From Prauserella muralis (lineage in GTDB: Bacteria; Actinomycetota; Actinomycetes; Mycobacteriales; Pseudonocardiaceae), in assembly GCF_003202285.1 (NCBI RefSeq), contig NZ_MASW01000007.1:372001-436000 (forward strand): a stretch of 64,000 nucleotides of DNA, read 5' to 3'. The translations under genes were made by a program, and so were the position numbers. Positions 35,737 to 44,345 of the stretch are shown one piece after another. Every line of letters begins with the position of its first letter. Positions within the stretch are counted from its first letter, which is position 1. The notes under the pieces were generated by a model. The model was not told where the DNA came from, searched no databases, and was given only the letters and a program-made list of their open reading frames with translations.

Positions 35737-37386
35737 GTGGCTTTAGGCAAGGGGACCCAGGAGCACGCCGACGACCTGCCTGCCGTCGGCGCTGCCCTCC
35801 CGGCGCGCTCGCCCCTCCATCCGGCCGAACCGGAGCCGCTGACCGCCGAGGAGAACCGCGCGCTGCGCGTGCTGCGCCGGTTCGGCACGGTCGGTGCGCT
35901 GTTCCTCGCGTTCAGCTCGCTCGGGGCCGGCGCGGCGCCGATCCTGAACCCGGTGCTCGACATCCCGGTGCTGCGGCTGTTCGCCCGCATCCCGACCGTG
36001 TCGCTGGCGATCGGCTTCACCGGCATGGGCATGCTCATCATCGGCTGGCTGCTGCTCGGCCGGTTCGCCCGGCCGGGAAGGACCAGACTGGTCAGCAAGG
36101 GGCAGCTGCACCGCACGCTCGCGATGTGGATCGTCCCGCTGGCGGTGATCCCGCCGCTGTTCTCCCGCGACGTCTACGCCTACCTGGCACAGAGCGAGAT
36201 CGTCGCCCGCGGCATGGACCCGTACGCGATGGGCCCGGCCCAGGCGCTGGGCGTGGCCGACCCGCTCACCGCGGGTGTGGCCAACATGTGGCGCGACACT
36301 CCGGCGCCCTACGGCCCGCTGTTCCTCAAGATCGGCAGCTGGATCACCGGCACCACCGGGAACGAGGTCGCCGACGGCGTGCTGCTGTTCCGGCTGCTGA
36401 CCCTGCTCGGCCTCGGCCTCATCGTCTGGGCTCTGCCCCGGCTCGCGGAACGCTTCGGCGTGCACCCGAGCACGGCGCTGTGGCTGGGCGCGGCCAACCC
36501 GCTCGTGCTCTTCCACCTGGTAGCCGGTGCGCACAACGACGCGCTCGGCATCGGGCTCATGCTCGCCGGACTGGAGCTCGGCCTGCGCAGGCTGCCCTAC
36601 CGCGTCGCGGGCGACGCGCCGCCGCCGCTGGCCAGGGGCGAGCTGCGCTACATCCTGCTCGGCGCGGTCATCATCACGCTGGCCGCCACCATCAAGGTGC
36701 ACGCCGTCGTCGCGCTCGGGTTCTTCGCCGTGATGATCGCCCGGCGCTGGTACGGCCGGTTCACCGACCTCGTCCGGGCAGGCGGGGCGATGTTCGTCGT
36801 GTGCGCCGTGGTGATGTCGGCGGTGACGTTCGGCACCGGACTGGACTACGGCTGGGTCGGCGCGCTGGACACCCCGGCGAAGCTGTGGAACTGGATCGCC
36901 CCGGTCGCCGAGCTCGGCCAGCTGGGCGGCGTGGTCGGCATCGCGCTCGGCCTCGGCAACCACACCGCCTCGATCATCGCCATCCTCGCCGTGCTCGGCT
37001 ACGTGGTGGCCGGGGCCATCACCGTCAAGTTCCTGTGGGAGAGCCTGCGCTGGCGGTACCGGCCGATGATCGGGCTCGGCGTCTCGCTCGGCGCGTTCAT
37101 GATGCTGCACGTCGCCATGCAGCCGTGGTGGCTGCTGTGGGCGGTCATCCCGCTGGCCGCCTCCGCGGGCACCTCCCGGTTCCGGGTCGCGGCCACGGTC
37201 GTCAGCGCGGTGCTCGCCGTGCTCATCCCGCCGACGGGCAGCCCGTTCGACGGCCGCTCCTACATCCAGCACCAGGCCTACTTCGCCGGGGCGATCATCA
37301 TCGTCGGCGCGCTGATCGTGGTCTGGCGGACCGCGCCGCTGCTGCTGCGCAGGGAGTCGCGCGGCACGCCCGCCGACGCCCACTGA
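35737..37386 (+). CDS. mptB: Polyprenol-phosphate mannose-dependent alpha-1,6-mannosyltransferase
   Basis: 549-aa GT-C membrane glycosyltransferase with 12 or more hydrophobic segments. The first extracytoplasmic loop has FSRDVYAYLAQSEIVARGMD with the Asp typical of the acceptor/donor site, followed by PYGPLFLKI and VLFHLVAGAHNDALGIGLML. It matches the M. tuberculosis Rv1459c family (MptB), which starts the alpha-1,6-mannan core of lipomannan and lipoarabinomannan, and it holds the same position next to sufR. GTG start at 35737 with no Shine-Dalgarno sequence. Divergent from sufR, with 95 bases between the starts. Confidence 0.82.
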   Translation: MALGKGTQEHADDLPAVGAALPARSPLHPAEPEPLTAEENRALRVLRRFGTVGALFLAFSSLGAGAAPILNPVLDIPVLRLFARIPTVSLAIGFTGMGMLIIGWLLLGRFARPGRTRLVSKGQLHRTLAMWIVPLAVIPPLFSRDVYAYLAQSEIVARGMDPYAMGPAQALGVADPLTAGVANMWRDTPAPYGPLFLKIGSWITGTTGNEVADGVLLFRLLTLLGLGLIVWALPRLAERFGVHPSTALWLGAANPLVLFHLVAGAHNDALGIGLMLAGLELGLRRLPYRVAGDAPPPLARGELRYILLGAVIITLAATIKVHAVVALGFFAVMIARRWYGRFTDLVRAGGAMFVVCAVVMSAVTFGTGLDYGWVGALDTPAKLWNWIAPVAELGQLGGVVGIALGLGNHTASIIAILAVLGYVVAGAITVKFLWESLRWRYRPMIGLGVSLGAFMMLHVAMQPWWLLWAVIPLAASAGTSRFRVAATVVSAVLAVLIPPTGSPFDGRSYIQHQAYFAGAIIIVGALIVVWRTAPLLLRRESRGTPADAH

Positions 37387-37451
37387 CCTCGCCGCCGCAG
37401 GCAGCGTGTCGGCGCCGATCACCTCGCGGGGGCACCTCCCGGACCACGCAC

Positions 37452-37457
37452 TAGTCT
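37452..37457 (+). promoter_or_regulatory. -10 box of a leaderless promoter for the ABC-2 ATPase gene
   Basis: TAGTCT ends 8 bases before the GTG at 37466. There is no Shine-Dalgarno sequence between them. Confidence 0.4.
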
Positions 37458-37465
37458 TGACTCCC

Positions 37466-38392
37466 GTGACAGCAGCCGCCGTCGAGATCACCGGGCTGGT
37501 GAAGCGCTTCGGGCCCACCACCGCGGTCGATGGCCTGGATCTGAAGATGCCGCAGGGCATCCTGCTGGCCGTGCTGGGGCCCAACGGCGCGGGCAAGACC
37601 ACCACCGTCGAGGTGTGCGAGGGCTTCCTGCGCCCCGACGCGGGCACGGTGCGGGTGCTGGGGCTCGACCCGGCACGCGACCGCGCGGCGCTGCGCCCCC
37701 GCATCGGCGTGATGCCGCAGGGCGGCGGCGCCTACCCCGGCGTGCGGGCCGAGGAGATGCTGCGGCTCGTGGCGGCCTGCGCGGCGCACCCGCTCGACCC
37801 GGCCTGGCTGCTGGACGTACTCGGGCTCGACGGCGCGCGGCGGACCCCGTTCAAGCGTCTCTCCGGTGGCCAGCAGCAGCGCCTTTCGCTGGCCTGCGCG
37901 CTGGTCGGGCGGCCGGAGCTGGTGTTCCTCGACGAGCCGACCTCGGGCATGGACCCCCAGGCCCGCAGGCTGGTGTGGGAGCTGCTGGGCGCGCTGCGCG
38001 CGGACGGCGTGAGCGTGCTGCTCACCACACACCTGATGGAGGAGGCCGAGACACTCGCCGACGACGTCGTCATCGTCGACAACGGCGCGGTCATCGCGCA
38101 GGGCTCTCCGAACGCGCTCACCGCCGAGCACGCCGAGGACGCACAGCTGCGGTTCCGGGCCCGGCCCGGCCTGGACACCGAGCTGCTGCGGGCCGCGCTG
38201 CCCGAGGGCTACCTGGTCCGGGAGTCGTCGCCGGGCGCCTACCGCGTGGCCGGGCTGGTGGACCCGCAGGTGGTGTCGACGGTGACGTCCTGGTGTGCGC
38301 AGCAGGGCGTGCTCGCCGAGGAGCTGCACGTGGGCAGGCGGGACCTCGAAGAGGTCTTCCTCGAGCTGACCGGACGGGAGCTGCGCTCGTGA
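37466..38392 (+). CDS. ABC-2 type transporter ATP-binding protein
   Basis: 308-aa ATPase: Walker A GPNGAGKTT, signature LSGGQQQR, Walker B LVFLDEPTSGMD, H-loop THLMEEAE. The C-terminal 80 residues form the extension typical of drug/polymer exporter ATPases. The GTG at 37466 follows a probable leaderless promoter. It is the counterpart of Rv1458c in the same syntenic block between mptB and ctaA. The substrate is unknown; the position between an envelope mannosyltransferase and heme A synthase does not settle it. Confidence 0.88.
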   Translation: MTAAAVEITGLVKRFGPTTAVDGLDLKMPQGILLAVLGPNGAGKTTTVEVCEGFLRPDAGTVRVLGLDPARDRAALRPRIGVMPQGGGAYPGVRAEEMLRLVAACAAHPLDPAWLLDVLGLDGARRTPFKRLSGGQQQRLSLACALVGRPELVFLDEPTSGMDPQARRLVWELLGALRADGVSVLLTTHLMEEAETLADDVVIVDNGAVIAQGSPNALTAEHAEDAQLRFRARPGLDTELLRAALPEGYLVRESSPGAYRVAGLVDPQVVSTVTSWCAQQGVLAEELHVGRRDLEEVFLELTGRELRS

Positions 38393-39186
38393 CCACGACG
38401 GGCGCCCGGTTCCAGCCGGGCACGTTCACCCCGGCGCCCGGTGCGGGACCGCGCGGGCGCATGCTGCTGGCGCACGCCCGGCTGGAGACCAGCCTCACCC
38501 TGCGCCACGGCGAGCAGATCCTGCTGACGCTGCTGATCCCGCTCGCGCTGCTGGTGGGGCTGAGCCTGCTGGACGTGCTGCCCACCGGGGAGCTGGGAGA
38601 CCAGTCCCGGGTGGACTGGGTCACGCCGCGCATCCTCGCGCTCGCGGTGATGTCCTCGGCGTTCACCGGTCAGGCCATCGCACTCGGCTTCGACCGCCGC
38701 TACGGCGTGCTCAAGCGGCTGTCGGCCACGGCGCTGCCGCCGTGGCTGCTCGTGGCGGGGCGGCTCGTCGCCGCGCTCGTCGTGGTGGCGCTGCAGGCGC
38801 TCGTGCTGGGGATCGTCGCCGCGCTGCTCGGCTGGTCGCCGTCGGCGGCCGGGCTCGGCTACGCGGTGCTGCTGCTGGTCGTGGGCACGCTCAGCTTCGG
38901 CGCGCTCGGCGTGCTGCTGGGCGGCGCGCTGCGCGCGGAGGCCGTGCTGGCCCTGGCGAACATCGTGTGGTTCGTGCTGCTGCTGGCGGGCGGGATCCTC
39001 ATGGCCCCGGAGGCGCTGCCCGGCGTGCTCGCCGACATCGTGGTGCTGCTGCCGTCGGGTGCGCTCGCCGAGGGCCTGCACGACGCGCTCGCCGAGGGCA
39101 CCCTCGCCTGGGGCGCGGTCGCCACCCTCGCCGGGTGGGCGCTGGCCGCCGCCGCCCTGGCGACCCGGACCACGAAACTCACCTGA
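38389..39186 (+). CDS. ABC-2 type transporter permease
   Basis: 265-aa integral membrane protein with six hydrophobic segments and an ABC-2 permease pattern (FDRRYGVLKRLSATALPPWLL, then LLLAGGILMAPEALPG). GTG overlaps the ATPase stop (GTGA), so the two form one exporter. Corresponds to Rv1457c in the mycobacterial order. The substrate is unknown. Confidence 0.87.
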   Translation: MTTTGARFQPGTFTPAPGAGPRGRMLLAHARLETSLTLRHGEQILLTLLIPLALLVGLSLLDVLPTGELGDQSRVDWVTPRILALAVMSSAFTGQAIALGFDRRYGVLKRLSATALPPWLLVAGRLVAALVVVALQALVLGIVAALLGWSPSAAGLGYAVLLLVVGTLSFGALGVLLGGALRAEAVLALANIVWFVLLLAGGILMAPEALPGVLADIVVLLPSGALAEGLHDALAEGTLAWGAVATLAGWALAAAALATRTTKLT

Positions 39187-39201
39187 GCAGGCTCCCGACA
39201 G

Positions 39202-39257
39202 CGAGCCCACGGGCACCGTGGGTACACCCGCTGTACCCAAGGTCACCTTCGGCTCAG
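39202..39257. repeat. Dispersed palindromic element, copy C
   Basis: Outer arms CGAGCCCACGGGCACC and GGTCACCTTCGGCTCAG pair imperfectly; the inner arms GGGTAC and GTACCC pair perfectly around a 7-base loop. It lies 15 bases after the permease stop and before the ctaA promoter, so it may end the ABC transcript. Confidence 0.7.
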
Positions 39258-39312
39258 CCCCCGTGCCCGCCGCCGGTCGGCACCTCCCGCGGCCAGGGTC
39301 CCGGCCACGTCC

Positions 39313-39318
39313 TACTAT
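39313..39318 (+). promoter_or_regulatory. -10 box of a leaderless promoter for ctaA
   Basis: TACTAT ends 8 bases before the GTG at 39327. Confidence 0.45.
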
Positions 39319-39326
39319 TCGTAGTT

Positions 39327-40307
39327 GTGCTGCGCCAGCTTTCCTCGCTCGTCGCCCGTCTGCCGTACCCGTCGCAGACGGTGCAGCGAGCCCTCGCCGT
39401 CGCCGCGATCGTCACCCAGGGCGGCATCGGCGTCACCGGCTCCGTCGTGCGGGTCACCGGCTCGGGCCTGGGCTGCCCGACGTGGCCGCAGTGCTTCGAG
39501 GGGAGCATGTTCCCCGTCCAGCACCCGGAGTACCACGCGCTGACGCAGTGGATCGAGTTCGGCAACCGGCTGCTCACCGGCGTGGTGGGCATCGTCGCCG
39601 CCCTGTGCGTGCTCGCCGCGTGGCGCATCCTCCTCGACCACCCGAGCCGCACCCGGCTGGTCAAGCTGGCGTGGGCGATGCCCGCCGGTGTCGTGGCCCA
39701 GGCCGTGATCGGCGGCATGACGGTGCTGACCGGGCTGCTGTGGTGGACGGTGGCGATCCACTTCCTCGCCTCCACGGTGCTGGTGTGGCTTGCGGTGCTG
39801 CTGTTGCACGCGTTCGGGGAGGGCGACGAACGGCCGCGCTGGCGGCTGCCCGCGAGCGGGCGCGTGCTGCTGGTCGCGCTCGTCGCCGCGCTGGGCGGCG
39901 TGCTCGTGGCCGGAACCACGGTCACCGGCGCCGGGCCGCACGGCGGCGACCCGGACACGCCACGCCTGCAGGCACCGATCGAGACGCTGGCTTTCGTGCA
40001 CGGCAGCCTGCTCGTGGTCTACCTGGTGGTGCTGGCGATGCTCGGCATGCAGCTGCTGCGCACCGGCGCCACGCCGACGTTGTGGCGCCGCTACGCGGTC
40101 ACGTGGCTGGTGGCGCTGGCCCAGGGTGGTCTCGGCAGCCTGCAGTACGCCCTGGGCGTGCCGGAGGCGCTCGTGTCGTTCCACGTGCTCGGCTCGGCGC
40201 TGGTCATCGTCGCCACCGCGTCGCTGTGGTGCGCGGCACGCGACCGCGGGCCCGCGGTCAGCGCGGCCCCGGCCGGGGCCGAACCGCAGGTGAGTGCCGC
40301 GCGATAG
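39327..40307 (+). CDS. ctaA: Heme A synthase
   Basis: 326-aa COX15/CtaA membrane protein that oxidises the C8 methyl of heme O to the formyl of heme A for cytochrome aa3 oxidase. About eight hydrophobic segments in two four-helix halves. Conserved features are GSVVRVTGSGLGCPTWPQC with the loop cysteine pair, the heme-ligand histidines in EFGNRLLTG, HFLASTVLVWLAVLLLH, ETLAFVHGSLLV and SFHVLGSALVIV. The GTG start goes with a leaderless promoter. Its partner ctaB is about 12 kb away at 51942. Confidence 0.92.
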   Translation: MLRQLSSLVARLPYPSQTVQRALAVAAIVTQGGIGVTGSVVRVTGSGLGCPTWPQCFEGSMFPVQHPEYHALTQWIEFGNRLLTGVVGIVAALCVLAAWRILLDHPSRTRLVKLAWAMPAGVVAQAVIGGMTVLTGLLWWTVAIHFLASTVLVWLAVLLLHAFGEGDERPRWRLPASGRVLLVALVAALGGVLVAGTTVTGAGPHGGDPDTPRLQAPIETLAFVHGSLLVVYLVVLAMLGMQLLRTGATPTLWRRYAVTWLVALAQGGLGSLQYALGVPEALVSFHVLGSALVIVATASLWCAARDRGPAVSAAPAGAEPQVSAAR

Positions 40308-40449
40308 ATCCTTGTTCGCCCGTCGTCATACGGTCGTCATCGCCGCGAACAGTGCGCGAGGCCATCCGCCGCTACGCTGAGCGGGACAGCACGTTGTGTC
40401 CGGATAACCGATCCGTCCCCTTTCCCCCGATGCGAGGTCGCACCGAACC

Positions 40450-41397
40450 ATGAGCACCACCGCAAGCGCGCCCGGAACGAAGACCGAACCCAAACCGATC
40501 GTCGGCGGCGAACGCTCCACAGCCGAGATGATCGTCCTGAAGGCGTTCCTGCTGATTCCGTTCCTCGCCCTGGTCGCGGCGGTCCCCTTCGCCTGGGGCT
40601 GGGGTCTGACCTGGATCGACGTGACGCTCGCCGTCGTGTTCTACACGCTGGCGACACTCGGCGTCACCGTCGGCTTCCACCGCTACTTCACCCACGGCGC
40701 CTTCAAGACGAACCGCGTGCTGCGGGTCGCCCTGGCCATCGCGGGCAGCATGGCGGTGCAGGGCTCGGTGATCTTCTGGGTGGCCAGCCACCGCAGGCAC
40801 CACGCGTTCGCGGACCGCGAGGGCGACCCGCACTCACCGTGGCTGTTCGGCACCTCGCCCACCGCGCTGGCGCGCGGCTTCTGGCACGCCCACATGGGGT
40901 GGATGTTCAAGCGAGAGGTCACCAACTACGAGCGGTTCGCGCCGGACCTGCTCGGCGACCCCGACCTGCGCGTGGTCAACCGGTTCTTCTGGCTGTGGAT
41001 CACGCTGAGCCTGGCGCTGCCCGCGATCATCGGCGGGCTGGCGACGTGGTCGATCTGGGGCGCGGTAACCGCGTTCTTCTGGGCCGGGCTGGTGCGCATC
41101 GCCTTCCTGCACCACGTGACGTGGTCGGTCAACTCGGTCTGCCACATGATCGGCTCCCGGCCGTTCACCAGCAGGGACAAGGCCGCGAACTTCTGGCCGC
41201 TGGCGATCCTGTCGATGGGCGAGTCGTGGCACAACTCCCACCACGCCGACCCGACCTGCGCACGGCACGGCGTGCTGCGCGGCCAGCTCGACGTCTCGGC
41301 GCGCGTGATCTGGATGTTCGAGAAGCTCGGCTGGGCGCGCAACGTGCGCTGGCCCAAGCCGGAGCGGCTGGCGTCCCGCCGCGCGGCCACCGCCTGA
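40450..41397 (+). CDS. Acyl-CoA desaturase (delta-9 type)
   Basis: 315-aa integral membrane fatty acid desaturase. Three histidine boxes bind the diiron centre: HRYFTH (77-82), HRRHH (114-118) and HNSHH (about 260). About four membrane segments separate them. By family it inserts a double bond into saturated acyl-CoA chains, using oxygen and electrons from a ferredoxin or flavoprotein. ATG start after GCGAGG. The 140 bases upstream carry no gene. A TetR-type regulator of the kind often linked to desaturases is not adjacent. Confidence 0.92.
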   Translation: MSTTASAPGTKTEPKPIVGGERSTAEMIVLKAFLLIPFLALVAAVPFAWGWGLTWIDVTLAVVFYTLATLGVTVGFHRYFTHGAFKTNRVLRVALAIAGSMAVQGSVIFWVASHRRHHAFADREGDPHSPWLFGTSPTALARGFWHAHMGWMFKREVTNYERFAPDLLGDPDLRVVNRFFWLWITLSLALPAIIGGLATWSIWGAVTAFFWAGLVRIAFLHHVTWSVNSVCHMIGSRPFTSRDKAANFWPLAILSMGESWHNSHHADPTCARHGVLRGQLDVSARVIWMFEKLGWARNVRWPKPERLASRRAATA

Positions 41398-41413
41398 CTC
41401 GTACGCCAGGCCC

Positions 41414-41468
41414 CGAGCCCAAGGGCACCATGGGTACCTGATGTGCACCCGAGGTGCCCTTCGGCTCG
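41414..41468. repeat. Dispersed palindromic element, copy D
   Basis: Arms CGAGCCCAAGGGCACC and GGTGCCCTTCGGCTCG pair with one mismatch; the inner GGGTAC and GTGCACCC flank CTGAT. It sits between the convergent desaturase and small-protein genes, where a bidirectional terminator would be expected. Confidence 0.75.
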
Positions 41469-41474
41469 GCAGTG

Positions 41475-41798
41475 CTACCGGCGCGCGAGCGGGCCCGCCA
41501 TGCGGCGGCGGTGTGTGGCGCCGATCGCCGTCATGCCCACCGTCTCGGCGTCCCACTCGGCGGGTTCGAGGTCCTCGACGGCCTCGATGAGCGCCTGCCC
41601 GGTCTCCACGCTGGGCACCACCACATCGCCCAGCGCGCCGTCCGCGCCGACGAGCACGACACGAGCGCCTGCCCTGCCGATGTTCTCCACCACGGCCCGC
41701 GACGGCTTGCCGTGCTCGGCGACGAACGCGCGGGCGCTGGCCAGATGCCGCGCCTTGGGCGCCGCCGGGGTCTGCTCGGTGCTCTCGGTGTCAGCCAC
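41475..41798 (-). CDS. Conserved actinobacterial protein of unknown function
   Basis: 107 aa; I do not recognise a named domain. A mixed helix-strand pattern is suggested: ARAFVAEHGKPSRAVVENIG, then ARVVLVGADGALGDVVVPS, then TGQALIEAVEDLEPAEWD, with a basic tail THRRRMAGPLARR. No signal peptide or membrane segment. The ATG lies inside the 3' end of the upstream PAP2/acyltransferase gene (8-base overlap), so the two are translationally coupled and may act together. Confidence 0.75.
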   Translation of the reverse strand: MADTESTEQTPAAPKARHLASARAFVAEHGKPSRAVVENIGRAGARVVLVGADGALGDVVVPSVETGQALIEAVEDLEPAEWDAETVGMTAIGATHRRRMAGPLARR

Positions 41799-43563
41799 GC
41801 CGCGATTCTAGGGCCAGCTCGTCGAGCACGGCCCGCACCTCCTTGAGGAAGCGCTCCACGTCGTCCACGACGGCCGCGTCGGTCACCACCCCCACCGCGA
41901 GCCCGCCCGCCTGCGCCCGCACTCCGGCTCCCAGCGCGGCGCCGGGCGCGGGCGGCACGATCGGGTACTCCGCGCCGGCCGCCGGAGTCCCGCGCTGCAC
42001 CGCATCCACCGGGAGGGACGTGCCCGGGACCAGGTTGCCCGCCGCGACCGCCGCGAGCCGCTCCCGCTCCGGCATCCCGCCGAGCGGCACCTCGACCTGC
42101 CGGGTCCGGGCGCCGGGCAGGTCCACCGACACGCGCGCCGCCGGTGGCAGCGGCGGCGTCGCGACCCTGTTCAGGGCACCGGCCACGGCGCTCAGCAGCA
42201 CGTCGGCCTCCCCGGCACCTGCCTGCCCCGCCAGCTGCTCCACCGGCTCGCGGTCCAGCAGGAGCGTGCCGAACCGCCGCGCGGCGGGTGCTGCGGACCG
42301 GGGCGGCTCGGCGGGGGCAGCCTCGGCGGCCTCGGCGGGCCCCGGGTGAGCGCGGGCACAGGCGATCAGCTCGCCGGCCGGGTCGGCGGCGCCGGTCAGT
42401 GCGTCGTGGGTGAGCGCGACGAGCGCGGCCTGCCCTTCCGCGAAGCCGCGCACCATGGCCAGCCGCCACAGCGGCCGGTCGCGGGGCAGCGGTGCGGCGA
42501 GCAGGTCCTCGACCAGCCGGTGCAGCGCCGCCGTACCGCCGGGACGTCCTCCCGGCCCGGACAGGTCGTACTCCGGGACGTGCCAGTCCCAGTCGGGTTC
42601 GGCGACCTCCGCCCAGCTCCAGCCGCGCCGGGGCGTGGGCCGCACGGGGCGCCGCCGCAGCCACGGCAGGGTCGTTCCCGCGAGCGCCGTCCGGATCCGC
42701 GTGGCCGCCGGCGGTACCGCGTGGGAGGTGTCGAGCAGCGCCAGCAGCCCGCCGTGCCGGGGCGCGCCAGGAGTCTCCCCGCGCAGCGCCGCGGCGCCCT
42801 CCGTGGTCATGGCGGCGGTGACCCCGCGTTCGCGCCTGCCCACGAGGGCCACGGCCGCCCACACCACCACGACGCCGCCGACGGCGTCGAGCCAGTAGTG
42901 GTTGCCGGTGGCGACGATGACCGCGAAGGTCACCAGCACGTGCACGGCGCTGCCCACCTGTGCGAGCACACCTCCGGACAGGCGCGCCAGCACCACCGAC
43001 ACCCACAGCGCCCACCCGATGTGCAGCGACGGCATGGCCGCGAACTGGTTGGCGCCGTCGACCATCGGCGAGCCCCAGGAGCCCCACGTGCCGCCGAGGC
43101 GGACCGTGTCGACGAACCCGGCGTCGCTCAGCATCCTCGGCGGCGCCACCGGGTACAGCCAGAAGCACCCGAGCGCGAGCAGGTTGACCAGCGCGAACGA
43201 GTTGCGCACCCACGGGTAGTGCTCGGTGCGGCTGCGGTGGTAGACCCACACCAGCAGCACCAGGGTGGTGACGATGTAGGTGAAGGCGTACTCGTAGTTC
43301 GCGACGACCTGCAGCCAGCCCTGGTCGGCGAGCCACAGGTTCACCGGCAGCTCGAAGTCGAGCCCGAGGAACTGCTCGGCCGCGAGGATGTCCCGCCCGT
43401 TGGCCAGCGCGCGCTCGGTGTGCGCGGGCAGCGGAAACGCCTTCACCAGCAGGTAGACGCCGAAGACCGCGAGACCGAGCAAGATCTCGGACCACCATCG
43501 CGGCTGCCGCAGCAGGCCCGCCATGCGGCCCGGCGTCAGCGGGATACCGCGCGCAGAACCCAC
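41791..43563 (-). CDS. PAP2 phosphatase / WS-DGAT-like acyltransferase fusion protein
   Basis: 590 aa from the GTG at 43563; GTG codons at 43587 and 43572 are alternatives. N-terminal PAP2_3 (Aur1-like) membrane domain (about 20-240) with YPVAPPRM, AMPSLHIGWA and ATGNHYWLDA, the three phosphatase motifs. C-terminal part (about 270-590) resembles wax ester synthase/diacylglycerol acyltransferases: DWDWHVPEYDLSGPGG, PLPRDRPLWRLAMVRG, ALVALTHDALTG. In that last motif HHxxxDG reads THDALTG: the second histidine is kept but the first His and the Asp are lost. Expected to act on membrane lipid phosphate and acyl groups at the cytoplasmic membrane; actual reaction unknown. Confidence 0.8.
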   Translation of the reverse strand: MGSARGIPLTPGRMAGLLRQPRWWSEILLGLAVFGVYLLVKAFPLPAHTERALANGRDILAAEQFLGLDFELPVNLWLADQGWLQVVANYEYAFTYIVTTLVLLVWVYHRSRTEHYPWVRNSFALVNLLALGCFWLYPVAPPRMLSDAGFVDTVRLGGTWGSWGSPMVDGANQFAAMPSLHIGWALWVSVVLARLSGGVLAQVGSAVHVLVTFAVIVATGNHYWLDAVGGVVVVWAAVALVGRRERGVTAAMTTEGAAALRGETPGAPRHGGLLALLDTSHAVPPAATRIRTALAGTTLPWLRRRPVRPTPRRGWSWAEVAEPDWDWHVPEYDLSGPGGRPGGTAALHRLVEDLLAAPLPRDRPLWRLAMVRGFAEGQAALVALTHDALTGAADPAGELIACARAHPGPAEAAEAAPAEPPRSAAPAARRFGTLLLDREPVEQLAGQAGAGEADVLLSAVAGALNRVATPPLPPAARVSVDLPGARTRQVEVPLGGMPERERLAAVAAGNLVPGTSLPVDAVQRGTPAAGAEYPIVPPAPGAALGAGVRAQAGGLAVGVVTDAAVVDDVERFLKEVRAVLDELALESRRG

Positions 43564-43618
43564 AGTGAGCACATCACCGTATACCACGCCGGAAAACCGG
43601 CGCGCCCACCGGCGGTGA

Positions 43619-44311
43619 TCAGGCCGCGGCGGCGGCCACCGGCTTCTTACCGAGCCGCAGCGTCACGTCGGGGAGGTTGCTCAGCTTGCGCCAGCCGTGG
43701 CTGGCGCACACGGCGATGGTCAGCGCCGTCAGCAGCCCGCTGAACACGCCACGCGAGAACAGCCCCGCCTCCACGCTCCAGTGCAGGAAGCCGATCGTCA
43801 TCGCCGCGTCGATGAGCCGCGAGCCACCCCACAGCAGTGCGACGTTGATGAACACCCGGCGCACGGTCTTGTTGGTGAACAACTCCGCGGGCAGGTGCAC
43901 GAAGTCGCGCGCGAGCCGTTCGGTGATCGGCTTGCCCATGGCCGCGCTGCCGACGAACAGCACGAACATCAGCACGGAGCCGATCGCGGGTTGCAGAACG
44001 TAGACAACGGCGCTGGACGTGACCAGCGCGAGGGTCGCCTTGCCCGCCAGCATGCCGGTGCACAACAGCAGGGTCTGCGGCAGGCCGCGGCCGAGCATCC
44101 GGCGGGTGCCGACCACGAAGGCGCACCAGCCGAGCACGGCGGCGAGCCCGGCGATCAGGCCGACGTAGTGCAACAGCAGCATCAGCAGCAGGGTGGGAAT
44201 CACCGCGGTCTCGAGTGCGATGACCAGCGCACGGGTGATCGTCGCGCGCAGGTGGGGGATCTCGATGACCAGATGTCGCTCGGGGGACGACGATCGACGG
44301 TGCACGGGCAT
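43619..44311 (-). CDS. VC0807-like integral membrane protein
   Basis: 230 aa with about six hydrophobic segments and no catalytic motif I recognise. It resembles the VC0807 group of bacterial membrane proteins of unknown function (MLGRGLPQTLLLCTGMLAGK, GFLHWSVEAGLFSRG, FTNKTVRRVFINVALLWGG). The start is unsure: the ATG at 44311 has GGAGG only one base upstream, and the next candidates lie within the first 25 residues. Same strand as the DMT-type gene, 35 bases downstream of it, so likely co-transcribed. Confidence 0.6.
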   Translation of the reverse strand: MPVHRRSSSPERHLVIEIPHLRATITRALVIALETAVIPTLLLMLLLHYVGLIAGLAAVLGWCAFVVGTRRMLGRGLPQTLLLCTGMLAGKATLALVTSSAVVYVLQPAIGSVLMFVLFVGSAAMGKPITERLARDFVHLPAELFTNKTVRRVFINVALLWGGSRLIDAAMTIGFLHWSVEAGLFSRGVFSGLLTALTIAVCASHGWRKLSNLPDVTLRLGKKPVAAAAA

Positions 44312-44345
44312 GCCTCCAGGGTTGGTCCTGGCCTCACTCCGCCGC

